A stretch of DNA of 64,000 bases from contig NZ_CP018099.1 of the NCBI RefSeq assembly GCF_001886815.1, positions 248,001-312,000 on the forward strand, in the 5' to 3' direction. Source of the stretch: Caldithrix abyssi DSM 13497. Its GTDB lineage: Bacteria; Calditrichota; Calditrichia; Calditrichales; Calditrichaceae. The number at the start of each line of letters is the position of its first letter. Within the stretch, counting starts at the first letter, position 1. This document shows, piece after piece, positions 7,547 to 14,563 of this stretch. The position numbers were made by a program, and so were the translations under genes. The notes under the pieces were generated by a model, which did no database searches, was not told where the DNA came from, and worked only from the letters and a program-made list of their open reading frames with translations.

Positions 7547-7837
7547 ATGGCACGCAATCATAAATCCCAGCCCAGCCCTGCCGAAACCGCGGGACAATCC
7601 ACCGCCCAGTCTGGCGCCACCAGCCTGACAAGCCAGAACGACGCCCGGTCCACCTCCGCCGGGCGTCAATTTGTGTTTGAGTTTTTCGAATTGGATGCGC
7701 GAAAAATCGTTAAGACCGTGGAAATTAGCGTAAAAGCGAAGGAAGAAAAAGAAGCCTGGCAAAAGCTGGGCGAAAAATTAGCTAAAGATACGCGGATTCT
7801 GGAATACAGCGGGCGGTTTTACATTAAAGATGCGTGA
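7547..7837 (+). CDS. Small phage protein of unknown function
   Basis: 96 residues. The first 40 residues are Ser/Thr/Gln/Ala-rich and probably disordered. The C-terminal half is a small alpha/beta unit (FVFEFFELDARKIVKTVEIS) followed by a basic helix. GGAGAAAAATA precedes the ATG. It follows the capsid gene and overlaps the start of the amidase gene by 8 bp. Position after the capsid gene would allow a decoration or head-completion role, but nothing in the sequence proves it. Confidence 0.45.
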   Translation: MARNHKSQPSPAETAGQSTAQSGATSLTSQNDARSTSAGRQFVFEFFELDARKIVKTVEISVKAKEEKEAWQKLGEKLAKDTRILEYSGRFYIKDA

Positions 7838-8270
7838 AATCCGGAAAATCATTATTCATTGCACCGACAGCCAGTGGGGCAACGTGGAAATTATCGACCG
7901 CTGGCATAAAGAACGCGGGTGGGATGGCGTTGGTTATCATTATTTGATTTTAAATAGCTATCCCACCTATCGCTCTTTGAAAGACCGAAGGCCGGAGCCT
8001 GAAAACGACGGCTTAATTAAGGAAGGCCGCGACCTGGAAAAGATCGGCGCCCACTGCCGCGGGCACAATTTAGATAGCATCGGTATTGCATTGGTGGGCG
8101 TTAATACCTTTTCTAAAGCGCAAATTTACAGCTTGCAAAAGCTTATTAAAGTGCTTTTAAAGCAGTTTCATTTATCCATTAACAATGTTTATGGGCATTA
8201 TGAATTTGATAATCGAAAGAGTTGCCCGAATCTGGATATGGAATGGTTTAGGGAAATGTTGAATTTTTAA
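7830..8270 (+). CDS. Phage endolysin, N-acetylmuramoyl-L-alanine amidase
   Basis: 146 residues, an Amidase_2 / PGRP-like domain with little else. It cleaves the amide bond between muramic acid and the stem peptide to release progeny. The zinc site is visible: His in KIIIHCTDS (about residue 10), His in VYGHYEFD (about 122) and Cys in KSCPNLD (about 131). GVGYHYLIL is the conserved strand typical of the family. It has no signal peptide, so export depends on a holin; two small membrane-protein genes follow directly, forming a lysis cassette. The ATG lies inside the end of the preceding gene. Confidence 0.9.
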   Translation: MREIRKIIIHCTDSQWGNVEIIDRWHKERGWDGVGYHYLILNSYPTYRSLKDRRPEPENDGLIKEGRDLEKIGAHCRGHNLDSIGIALVGVNTFSKAQIYSLQKLIKVLLKQFHLSINNVYGHYEFDNRKSCPNLDMEWFREMLNF

Positions 8271-8279
8271 TTTTTAATT

Positions 8280-8552
8280 ATGAATTCGTTATTTAAATAT
8301 GCGGTTTACCGGAATAAATGGTTGTGGTTTCATATTTTAGGCGGCGGAATTTTGGCAAAATTGGCGCTGGCTATTTTTAAAAACGGACAAATAGCCGTGG
8401 ATATTGTTTTGCTTAGCGCTATTTTGTGGGAAATATTCGAATATTTTAAAGATGACGTGGAAAAGATTTACGGCAGTAAAAAACGGTTTTTTTTAGATGC
8501 CCTGGGCGATATTGCCGGGGCGCTAATAATGGCAACAATAATGGTTATTTAA
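8280..8552 (+). CDS. Small membrane protein of the lysis cassette (holin candidate)
   Basis: 90 residues with two or three hydrophobic helices (WFHILGGGILAKLALAIF, DIVLLSAILWEIFEY and the C-terminal ALGDIAGALIMATIMVI) and a charged loop between them (KDDVEKIYGSKKRFF). The LWE...D..GD pattern resembles small VanZ-like/phage membrane proteins. It follows the endolysin by 9 bp. The region before the start is AT-rich with no clear ribosome site, so expression may be weak or coupled. It could be a holin, antiholin or unrelated. Confidence 0.5.
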   Translation: MNSLFKYAVYRNKWLWFHILGGGILAKLALAIFKNGQIAVDIVLLSAILWEIFEYFKDDVEKIYGSKKRFFLDALGDIAGALIMATIMVI

Positions 8553-8690
8553 ATTCGAAAACCGAAGCACGAAATCCGAAACAAATAAAAAGAACGAATG
8601 ACATAAATTCAAAACATAAATGTTTTGGTCATTTGAATTTTAAAATTCGGATTTGTTTCGGATTTCAAAATTCAATATTCGGAATTTTTA
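8553..8690. repeat. Large imperfect palindrome between two lysis-cassette genes
   Basis: Outer arms GAAATCCGAAACAAAT (8571-8586) and ATTTGTTTCGGATTTC (8651-8666) are perfect inverses. The centre is AAAACATAAATGTTTT, and weaker complementarity extends outward to about 8553 and 8690. Sequences of the CGAAATCCGAA type occur as dispersed repeats in several bacterial genomes, so this may be an inserted repeat rather than a phage signal. As RNA it would form a hairpin of about 48 bp with mismatches. Confidence 0.75.
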
Positions 8691-8696
8691 GAAAAA

Positions 8697-9077
8697 ATGA
8701 TTGGCGATATTTTAAAAATAGCTGATAAGGTTTTTGACCGGTTGGTGCCGAATAAAAGCAAAGCGCAACAGATTAAAGCGCAGTTTAATCAAACGTTTTT
8801 GGAATTGGCGGTAAAAGAACGCGATCTGGTTCAGAAATTCATTCTGGAATACGAAGGCCGGGCAACGGAAATTCCAAAAGCGATTTTATGGATGCGCACG
8901 CTCATCAGGCCGTTTTTTACCTGGGTTTTTGGGCTTATCGGCGCCGGATGGATAATCGGGCAGGCATTTGGTTGGATAACGCAGGATATGCCGCCCGCGC
9001 TTAATATGTGGGTAAGCATTGTCATGGGCTTCTGGTTTGGGGGGCGGGTGTTTGAGAAGATGAAGGGGAAAGCATAA
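8697..9077 (+). CDS. Phage holin, three-helix (GTA 3TM type)
   Basis: 126 residues. An N-terminal amphipathic, charged half (DKVFDRLVPNKSKAQQIKAQ) is followed by membrane segments around residues 66-112 (IRPFFTWVFGLIGAGWIIG and WVSIVMGFWFGGRVFEK). This layout matches the 3TM holin family known from phages and gene transfer agents, with the RP(F/L) motif at the entry of the first helix. A holin forms lesions in the inner membrane that let the endolysin reach peptidoglycan. It is separated from the other small membrane gene by a large palindrome. Confidence 0.7.
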   Translation: MIGDILKIADKVFDRLVPNKSKAQQIKAQFNQTFLELAVKERDLVQKFILEYEGRATEIPKAILWMRTLIRPFFTWVFGLIGAGWIIGQAFGWITQDMPPALNMWVSIVMGFWFGGRVFEKMKGKA

Positions 9078-9094
9078 GTATAGAGGTAAATAAA

Positions 9095-9340
9095 ATGGCA
9101 AAAAGTTTTGAAAATATTGATGTAAGTTTAGGAGATCAAAATTTATCTTTTACCGCGCAAGCTTTTTGGGTGGGAACCGGAGGAGATTTAGCTGTAGAGG
9201 ATACGGAAGGAAACCAGGCAATTATTAAGAACATTGATAATGGCATGTTTGTGCCGGCTGCAGGAGTAGTAAAAGTATTGCAAAGCGGAACCACCGCAAC
9301 AAATGTTATTGCATTTAGCAAGCAGGGTGTGACAGAGTAA
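9095..9340 (+). CDS. Spike-base-like protein beneath the variable protein
   Basis: 81 residues, all beta. The pattern GTGGDLAVEDTEGNQAIIKN followed by NGMFVPAAG and VLQSGTTATNVIAFS resembles the small spike-base family of the Rhodobacter gene transfer agent, in which a G-GDLAV/V-G...F.N...G..LP...V..SGTTAT..LAL pattern is kept. Such proteins form the base that holds a spike or fibre tip. Its stop codon overlaps the start of the variable C-type-lectin-like gene (TAATG), so the two are made together. I infer that it anchors the variable protein to the virion. The ribosome site is GAGGT. Confidence 0.6.
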   Translation: MAKSFENIDVSLGDQNLSFTAQAFWVGTGGDLAVEDTEGNQAIIKNIDNGMFVPAAGVVKVLQSGTTATNVIAFSKQGVTE

Positions 9341-10437
9341 TGAATACTTCTTTATTGGCATTAAAGAAAAAATCCCTAATCATCCGCGATAAAAACGGAC
9401 GCCCGAACCGAGTTTTCAAGCTCGATAAATTCAACTGGGACCCGGTAAACGGTTTCAATAGCACAGAAGTGCATCCGGCTTTTATCGTGAACGGAACTAT
9501 TGTAGATGCTATTTACATCGGGCAATATCAGGCGGTAGTGTATGATCCGAATACATTTCAAATTGAAGGCGATACGAACCCGGCGGATGCCTACAATCCA
9601 TACATAGCCGGCAGCGCGCATAATTATATTGCGCAAAGTATTCCCAATCAAGACCCGCGCGTAAAGATTGATTTTGACGCGGCGCGCAAGGCATGTCAAA
9701 ACATGAACGGAAACGGCGTTAATGGTTGGCACCTTATGACCAACGCCGAATGGTCCGCGCTTGCTTTATGGTGCCAGGCAAATCAGATGCCTTTGGGGAA
9801 CAACTCTTATGGTGATGATTATTCCGATCCGACGGTGAAAGGTATTATGGCGCCGGGAAATAATTTTGGCGGGCCGAATCCATCGCGTTGGTTGACCGGA
9901 ACCGGCGGCCTAAAAACGGCGCACAACCGTATAAAAAACGGAGTGTTCGACCTGAACGGCAATGTTTGGGAGTGGGTGGATGGCATGAAGCTTGTTGAGG
10001 GAAAAATATTGGTGGCTGGAAATTTGAACGCGGCGCCTACCGCTATCGGAAATTCATTTCAGGCCGCTGAAGCAAATTGGTTTGATACAGGCATTTATGT
10101 GAATTGGGATGGAGTAGCAACAACAATTTCATTTTCAACTGTTGATCGCGGCACAACAATGGAAGGAGCAAGTCCAGACTATATATCTGTACAATTTGAC
10201 GATATCCCCGGGGCGGATGATAATTTAAAAAAACTGGCCATAGGGCCCGTACAAACAGGATTGAATACACACGGCTATGATCATTCATGGTGGCGAAATT
10301 TTGGAGAGCGTGTTCCGCTCCGTGGTGGCTATTGGGTCAATGGCAGCAACGCCGGTGTGTTTGCGCTCGCCCTGAACCTCACTCGCGGCGGTCGGTATTG
10401 GTACCTTGGTTTTCGCCCAGCTTTTGTGGCTCTGTGA
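9340..10437 (+). CDS. DGR target protein: FGE-sulfatase-type C-type lectin fold with a C-terminal variable region
   Basis: 365 residues. The body has formylglycine-generating-enzyme-type motifs: GWHLMTNAEWSALALWC (about 129-145) and GVFDLNGNVWEWVDG (about 202-216). The C-terminus reads VPLRGGYWVNGSNAGVFALA and ends in LGFRPAFVAL, the signature of variable proteins diversified by diversity-generating retroelements (Mtd, TvpA and phage relatives), where selected surface residues of a C-type lectin fold bind receptors. The last 38 codons (10321-10437) are strikingly adenine-poor (13 of 117 bases by hand count) compared with the rest of the gene, as expected where template adenines were replaced. 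Likely role: tip of a tail fibre or spike deciding host attachment. It is coupled to the spike-base-like gene upstream. FGE catalytic function is unlikely. Confidence 0.85.
   Translation: MNTSLLALKKKSLIIRDKNGRPNRVFKLDKFNWDPVNGFNSTEVHPAFIVNGTIVDAIYIGQYQAVVYDPNTFQIEGDTNPADAYNPYIAGSAHNYIAQSIPNQDPRVKIDFDAARKACQNMNGNGVNGWHLMTNAEWSALALWCQANQMPLGNNSYGDDYSDPTVKGIMAPGNNFGGPNPSRWLTGTGGLKTAHNRIKNGVFDLNGNVWEWVDGMKLVEGKILVAGNLNAAPTAIGNSFQAAEANWFDTGIYVNWDGVATTISFSTVDRGTTMEGASPDYISVQFDDIPGADDNLKKLAIGPVQTGLNTHGYDHSWWRNFGERVPLRGGYWVNGSNAGVFALALNLTRGGRYWYLGFRPAFVAL
10321..10437 (+). other. Putative DGR variable region (VR)
   Basis: Codons that would arise from AAC/AAT/AGC/ATT template codons by changing only A are visible in order: gtc, gcc, ctc, act, ggc, ggt, tat, tac and ctt. 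They are separated by invariant codons for R-GG, NG, AGVFAL, GFRPAF. One codon (tgg) does not fit an AAY template and would need an AAG/AGG/TGG template. The 3' part (GGTTTTCGCCCAGCTTTTGT) would be the initiation (IMH) side. No template repeat with matching sequence is present in the window. Confidence 0.75.
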
Positions 10438-10462
10438 TCTGAAATCTGGAGTTCTGTTTTTT

Positions 10463-10516
10463 ATGCAAGATTTAAAAATTTATCAAAAATATTATGATAT
10501 GATGCGAGAAAAATAG
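10463..10516 (+). pseudogene. Possible truncated avd (DGR accessory variability determinant) stub
   Basis: A 17-codon frame, MQDLKIYQKYYDMMREK, ends in TAG. The start resembles the first helix of Avd/four-helix-bundle proteins (pattern KDL-I-QK-YD). In DGR cassettes avd usually follows the VR-containing gene directly, 10-100 bp downstream, as here (26 bp). GGAG lies 12 nt before the ATG. Everything after the first helix is missing; the next 40 bp are followed by an unrelated coiled-coil gene. The match is short, so the identity is tentative, but the position is what a degraded cassette would give. Confidence 0.5.
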
Positions 10517-10525
10517 TTTTTGGTA

Positions 10526-10810
10526 ATGCAAATTAAAATTAGCGGAATTTTTTCTATGTGCACCAATACCGAACTTAAAGAAGACATCAAAGATTTAGGA
10601 CAGGAACAAACGTTGTTGAAAACGCAAATAAAATATTTGATTGACGATGTGCACGATCTGAAAGAAATGATGAAGGACGTCATCAAGCAGCAAAAGAAGT
10701 TAGAACGAAAAATGATGAGTCGGGAGCAGTTTTTCATAGATTCGGTGGTAGAGATGAAAGAAACCTTAGCGGCCATAATCAAGAGCAGCGGCAATGGAAA
10801 AAAAGATTGA
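10526..10810 (+). CDS. Coiled-coil phage protein of unknown function
   Basis: 94 residues from the ATG at 10526; the ATG at 10556 (AGCGGA upstream) is an equally good start and would give 84. From TELKEDIKDLGQEQTLLKTQ onward it is one long charged heptad-rich helix (to about residue 75), with no membrane segment. The end overlaps the start of the next coiled-coil gene (10794) by 17 bp. The pair resembles the tandem small coiled-coil genes near phage tail or lysis modules (XhlA-like partners), but I cannot name a family. Confidence 0.5.
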   Translation: MQIKISGIFSMCTNTELKEDIKDLGQEQTLLKTQIKYLIDDVHDLKEMMKDVIKQQKKLERKMMSREQFFIDSVVEMKETLAAIIKSSGNGKKD

Positions 10811-11099
10811 AAAATTAGAACAAAAAATCGATGGCATTGGCAAAAGCCTGGATAAAACGAAGCTGGATGTTGAGGCGCTAAAAAAAGAAGTGACGGAAGT
10901 AAGAGCCATTTCAACGTCGGCTTATCACGGATATTCAGCATTGGCGGAGCGCATTGAAGCTATTAAAGAAAAACAAAGCTCTTTTGAAAGTAAAATCGAC
11001 AACGTATTAAATAAATTAAATACGTTGCCTTTTAAAATATTCGCAATCATCATTTCGATGTTTGCCTTAATGTTAACGGTATTTAAGTTCATAAAATAG
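10794..11099 (+). CDS. Coiled-coil protein with C-terminal membrane anchor (XhlA/haemolysin-like)
   Basis: 101 residues. Residues 1-78 form a continuous coiled coil (KKIEKLEQKIDGIGKSLDKT and later ERIEAIKEKQSSFESKIDNV), and the C-terminus is a single membrane helix (FKIFAIIISMFALMLTVFKF). This resembles XhlA-type phage membrane-associated proteins that work with holins, although here it lies between the variable protein and tail-tube genes rather than beside the endolysin. The ATG is within the preceding coiled-coil gene, so translation is coupled. Confidence 0.5.
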   Translation: MEKKIEKLEQKIDGIGKSLDKTKLDVEALKKEVTEVRAISTSAYHGYSALAERIEAIKEKQSSFESKIDNVLNKLNTLPFKIFAIIISMFALMLTVFKFIK

Positions 11100-11109
11100 G
11101 AGCAATAAG

Positions 11110-11520
11110 ATGGATGTAACCAAAATTTATTCCGGTCCCATTCAAAAAGTTGAAATTTCCACCGACGGCGGAACGACCTGGAGCGATCTGGGCGCGATCG
11201 GCAATGGCAACGCCGAAATCACTTTTGAACCTAAATCTTACGAATTAGCGGACGGACAGGCAAAACAGCTTTTTGGTCTGGCGAAAGCGACCATTGAAAT
11301 TGCGGAAACCGATTCCACAAAACTTACGCTGGCGTCCAGCGGCAAAGATACTGATCAAACGCAAATCAAAATTACGGGCATTGACAACAAAACTTACACC
11401 ATTGGCCCGGCCCTGGCCCAGTATTCGGTTAAACGCGGTTTTGGCGATGAGCCGCACATTTTAACCATTACCATGCAGAAAAAAGTTCTTGACGAGGACG
11501 ACTTTGTAACCGTGGTTTAA
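11110..11520 (+). CDS. Tail-tube-like protein, plain form
   Basis: 136 residues, beta-rich. It begins MDVTKIYSGPIQKVEISTDG and ends with YSVKRGFGDEPHILTITMQ. The same opening (IxSGPxQ) and closing ((S/G)xEPHxLTI) motifs are found in the next two proteins, so the three are paralogues of one domain. Position two to four genes before the tail chaperone and tape measure is where siphophages put the major tail tube protein, and this copy has no extra domain, so it is the best candidate for the tube. It contains STDGGTTWSDLG, which has the form of an Asp-box turn. A strong ribosome site (TAGGAG) precedes it. Confidence 0.55.
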   Translation: MDVTKIYSGPIQKVEISTDGGTTWSDLGAIGNGNAEITFEPKSYELADGQAKQLFGLAKATIEIAETDSTKLTLASSGKDTDQTQIKITGIDNKTYTIGPALAQYSVKRGFGDEPHILTITMQKKVLDEDDFVTVV

Positions 11521-11521
11521 A

Positions 11522-13258
11522 ATGAATCTGGAAAAGATTTACATTCAGCAAATCAGGAAAATCAATATCCATAATCCCGACTTAGGGGTTGATTTTGATA
11601 TTGATATTTTAGCCAATGAAAACGGCGGCGCCGAAATAACGCTGGAACCGAAAAAATATCAGTTTGGCGACGGTCAGGAACGGCAGCTATTTATTAACGC
11701 TAAATTAACCATTAATCTGGCGCAGGCCGACCATTCGCAAACGCTGGATATTTTAAAGCAGGTTAAAAATCAGCTTAATACCAAAATTGCCATCATTGTA
11801 AAAATAATTAGCGACGTTGAAGACGAACGCTGGTATTTTGATAAAGCGATGGTTTCCGGCTATTCGGTAAAGCGTGGTTTTGGCGATGAGCCCCACATTC
11901 TTACTATTCAGGTTTCGAACGCGGTTTTAAAGGAAGAAAATTTTTGCGTTTTCGGTTACAACGATTATGACATAAAGGTAAAATACGATAAGATCGTTGT
12001 GAACAGTTCTTATTATCCGGTCAATGTTTATGAGCGCAGCAAAAATTACTATTACAACAATAAAGTGTGGTTCATTGCGCAAGTTAATGTTAGCGGCGTT
12101 CAAACTAATTATATGTGGTATTACGATTTATTAACCAAAACCTATTCGGCAAAAAAAGACCTGCTTGCGCCAGGCGTTTCGGGCAGCGATAACCACCATA
12201 TTGCGCCTATAATGCTGAGCGACGACGGCTATATTCTTTACGCTTACGATAATGTTAGCACCAGTCACAACAGAGGAATCATTGTAAAACGATCGACCAG
12301 TCCGGAAGATTACAATAACTTTGCCACCGTTTTTGATGGCTATGCCCAGGGCTTTTTTATGGGCTATCCAAATCTTTTTAAATTCCCGAACGGCAAAATA
12401 ATGCTATTGTGGCGCGGCGAGCCCGGCGTAGGCAGCGATTACCATAATTGCGGAATGTTTAGCTCCGACGGCGGACAGACCTGGGGCAGCCCGTTTAAAA
12501 TTGTGGATGAAATTACCGGCATTGTGGGAATAACCGATCCGATAAATTATTACATCGTCAGCGGCTCTAATAATAAATATCTGGGCATGATGGTTATTGT
12601 CCGTAATGGATCAGCCGGAAAAAACAAGAGGATATACTATTATCAAACAGAGGACGGCGAAACCTGGTATAATTCCGAGCGCACGTTTAGTAAAAATGTA
12701 GTCACTAATGGCAGTATTACGCCAGCTGAATCTGAAACCTATTTTTTGGTTGACGGAAGCATTGATACAACCAACAATGATTACTTTTCTCCGATAGCAG
12801 TGGCAATTGACGATGACGGGACGCCGTTTTTACTTTATCAGATACTGTATTATGAGAACGGGAATTATGATAATCGTCATGCGATTTTTGTGCATTATAA
12901 AAACGGCATAAAAACGCAAAAAGATATTACCAACTTTTTTATGATCGATGGCATTTTAACAGGATTTACTTCGGCGCTATTAGCCCGCAAAAGCGGTTAT
13001 GTGGATATTTTTATTTCGCCTAAAGGTAAAAGCGGTTATCCGTTTTTCTATCAAATTCGATCTTATGATTATGGCGAAAAATGGTATCAATACCGCAACG
13101 ATATCATTCCCGAAAGCGAACAATATGCCGGGATCGGTTATAAATCGATTTGTATGAATTTGCTTGATTCGAATACTAAACTGGGCTTTGTGCAATTCGT
13201 ATTAAACGACGGTAGTTATAAACAACTGGGCATTTTAAAGCTGGAGCGTAAAAAATAA
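11522..13258 (+). CDS. Tail-tube-like domain fused to a sialidase-like beta-propeller
   Basis: 578 residues. The first 140 residues repeat the tail-tube-like domain of the preceding gene (shared motif SVKRGFGDEPHILTI). The remaining 430 residues resemble a sialidase/BNR propeller: Asp-box motifs SSDGGQTWGSP and TEDGETWYNS and the related DYGEKWYQY, with blades rich in Tyr/Trp and motifs such as FKFPNGKIMLLWRGEPGVG between them. Propellers with Asp boxes bind and sometimes cleave surface glycans, so it may be a receptor-binding or glycan-degrading decoration on the tail. Catalytic arginine triad residues cannot be confirmed by eye. The stop overlaps the next start (TAATG). Confidence 0.6.
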   Translation: MNLEKIYIQQIRKINIHNPDLGVDFDIDILANENGGAEITLEPKKYQFGDGQERQLFINAKLTINLAQADHSQTLDILKQVKNQLNTKIAIIVKIISDVEDERWYFDKAMVSGYSVKRGFGDEPHILTIQVSNAVLKEENFCVFGYNDYDIKVKYDKIVVNSSYYPVNVYERSKNYYYNNKVWFIAQVNVSGVQTNYMWYYDLLTKTYSAKKDLLAPGVSGSDNHHIAPIMLSDDGYILYAYDNVSTSHNRGIIVKRSTSPEDYNNFATVFDGYAQGFFMGYPNLFKFPNGKIMLLWRGEPGVGSDYHNCGMFSSDGGQTWGSPFKIVDEITGIVGITDPINYYIVSGSNNKYLGMMVIVRNGSAGKNKRIYYYQTEDGETWYNSERTFSKNVVTNGSITPAESETYFLVDGSIDTTNNDYFSPIAVAIDDDGTPFLLYQILYYENGNYDNRHAIFVHYKNGIKTQKDITNFFMIDGILTGFTSALLARKSGYVDIFISPKGKSGYPFFYQIRSYDYGEKWYQYRNDIIPESEQYAGIGYKSICMNLLDSNTKLGFVQFVLNDGSYKQLGILKLERKK

Positions 13259-14148
13259 TGGCTACGGATTTAGATATATTTTCCGGACCTGCGCAAATTA
13301 CTTTGTACGATGCGACTAATGGTTATTTGCATCTTGGCTGGTGCGAAGCGCGCATTAAAGAAAAGCCGAAAAAAGTTAAAAGCATTGAGAATCAAACCTT
13401 GCTTATTGAAAAGAGTTTTGATTTTAACGCCAACGTTATTCAATTCAATGAAAATATTTTAAATAACCTGGCGGCGCGCAACACGACTAAACAAACCGTT
13501 TACCTGGTTGGCCTGGATTCTGTATTGACGCTTAGCGATATTTTTTTATTCTATTTTACCGAGCGCTCTTTTAGTTCTAAGCCGCACCGATTAACCATTG
13601 CCGGTTCAGGTAGCGCCGATTTGGTTGCGCAGCAGGTTAATTTATTGCATCCGGACGGCAAATTTGAAAACGATTCAAACGCCGATGGATTGGCGGATGG
13701 GTGGAACAAGAGCACAACTATTGGCGCAGTAAACCTTCAAACATCATTTTTAAGCGGAAGCGGTAAATGTCAATATATTGCTTGCGATACAACTGCCAGT
13801 CAGTATATTCTTTGTGAAACCGTTTGCCCAGTTAAAGGGAAAATTAAAGCAACGGCATCCATATATGTGCAATTTGATCCAGATGTTATAACCGGAAATG
13901 GGAGCTTGTGTTTGGGGTTGTATGCAAAAAGGGAAGATGGGAGCTTTATAACTCAGCCATGGGAAGAATATTTTTTCAATTCATTAGAACAACGGAGAAT
14001 TTCAATTGAGCAAGAATTTAATTTTGATGAATTAGCTACAAAATTGGTTGTTATAATACATAATAAAAGCGGTACTTTAGAGTTTAATGCAAAATTAGAT
14101 AACGCGCAATTGGAAATTGGTAAATTAAGTAATTTTAAGGAGTATTAA
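13258..14148 (+). CDS. Tail-tube-like domain fused to a carbohydrate-binding-like module
   Basis: 296 residues. Residues 1-125 are the third copy of the tube-like domain (opening IFSGPAQITLYDA, closing FSSKPHRLTIAGSG). The C-terminal part begins with FENDSNADGLADGWNK, the form of a calcium-binding DxDxDG loop at the start of CBM4/9-like jelly rolls found in tail fibres, then beta strands with aromatic residues to the end. Cysteines occur in this module (KCQYIACDT, ILCETVCPV). It is coupled to the preceding gene by a TAATG overlap. The C-terminal half has a lower GC content than the N-terminal half, as if it was acquired separately. Confidence 0.55.
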   Translation: MATDLDIFSGPAQITLYDATNGYLHLGWCEARIKEKPKKVKSIENQTLLIEKSFDFNANVIQFNENILNNLAARNTTKQTVYLVGLDSVLTLSDIFLFYFTERSFSSKPHRLTIAGSGSADLVAQQVNLLHPDGKFENDSNADGLADGWNKSTTIGAVNLQTSFLSGSGKCQYIACDTTASQYILCETVCPVKGKIKATASIYVQFDPDVITGNGSLCLGLYAKREDGSFITQPWEEYFFNSLEQRRISIEQEFNFDELATKLVVIIHNKSGTLEFNAKLDNAQLEIGKLSNFKEY

Positions 14149-14149
14149 A

Positions 14150-14563
14150 ATGAGCAAGAAACAACCTAAAAAAACGGATCAAAATAAAACGCAAAGCGAA
14201 ATTAAAAATGAAAATCAAAGTAAAATGGAAAACCTTCAGCAAAAAACCGTTGTTATCCAGGGCGTAAAACTAACTCTAAAACCGCTTAAAATTCGCCAAT
14301 TAAAAGAGCTTTTAAAATTGTTTAAAGGCTTCAAAAATGCCGGTCAAAATGAATTTAATCTAAGCGCTTTTATGGATTTTGTAATTGAAAACGGCAAATT
14401 GGAACATCTTGGCTACATCCTTTTTGCCGATCAGCCCAAGGCGCAAAAGATTAAATGGAATGAAATTGATTTGAATGACGCGGTCAATTTGGGTGAAGCC
14501 CTTTTTTTATTGAACAAGCCAGCCATCGACGGATTGATGAAATTATCCGGCGTTTTGGCATAA
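14150..14563 (+). CDS. Tail assembly chaperone, short (0-frame, lambda gpG-like) form
   Basis: 137 residues. The first 35 are Lys/Gln/Asn-rich and probably flexible; a helical domain follows (LTLKPLKIRQLKELLKLFKG). It lies immediately before the tape measure gene in the position of lambda G. A HIV-type slippery heptamer (T TTT TTA, 14503-14509) lies 18 codons before the stop, and the -1 frame stays open for a further 78 codons, so this is the short product of a frameshift pair. The chaperone would coat the tape measure protein during tail assembly. Confidence 0.8.
   Translation: MSKKQPKKTDQNKTQSEIKNENQSKMENLQQKTVVIQGVKLTLKPLKIRQLKELLKLFKGFKNAGQNEFNLSAFMDFVIENGKLEHLGYILFADQPKAQKIKWNEIDLNDAVNLGEALFLLNKPAIDGLMKLSGVLA
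14503..14509 (+). promoter_or_regulatory. -1 ribosomal frameshift slippery site (T TTT TTA)
   Basis: Codons CTT TTT TTA in the 0 frame give the heptamer T TTT TTA, in the correct phase for X XXY YYZ slippage. After slipping, translation continues ATT GAA CAA GCC. No frameshift would produce the 137-residue protein only. Confidence 0.8.

Noticed and set aside
10400-10411. Every changed VR codon derived from AAY templates
   Set aside because: The tgg codon in this stretch ends in G, which AAY plus adenine-only change cannot give; the fit of the other codons is good, but not all can be claimed.
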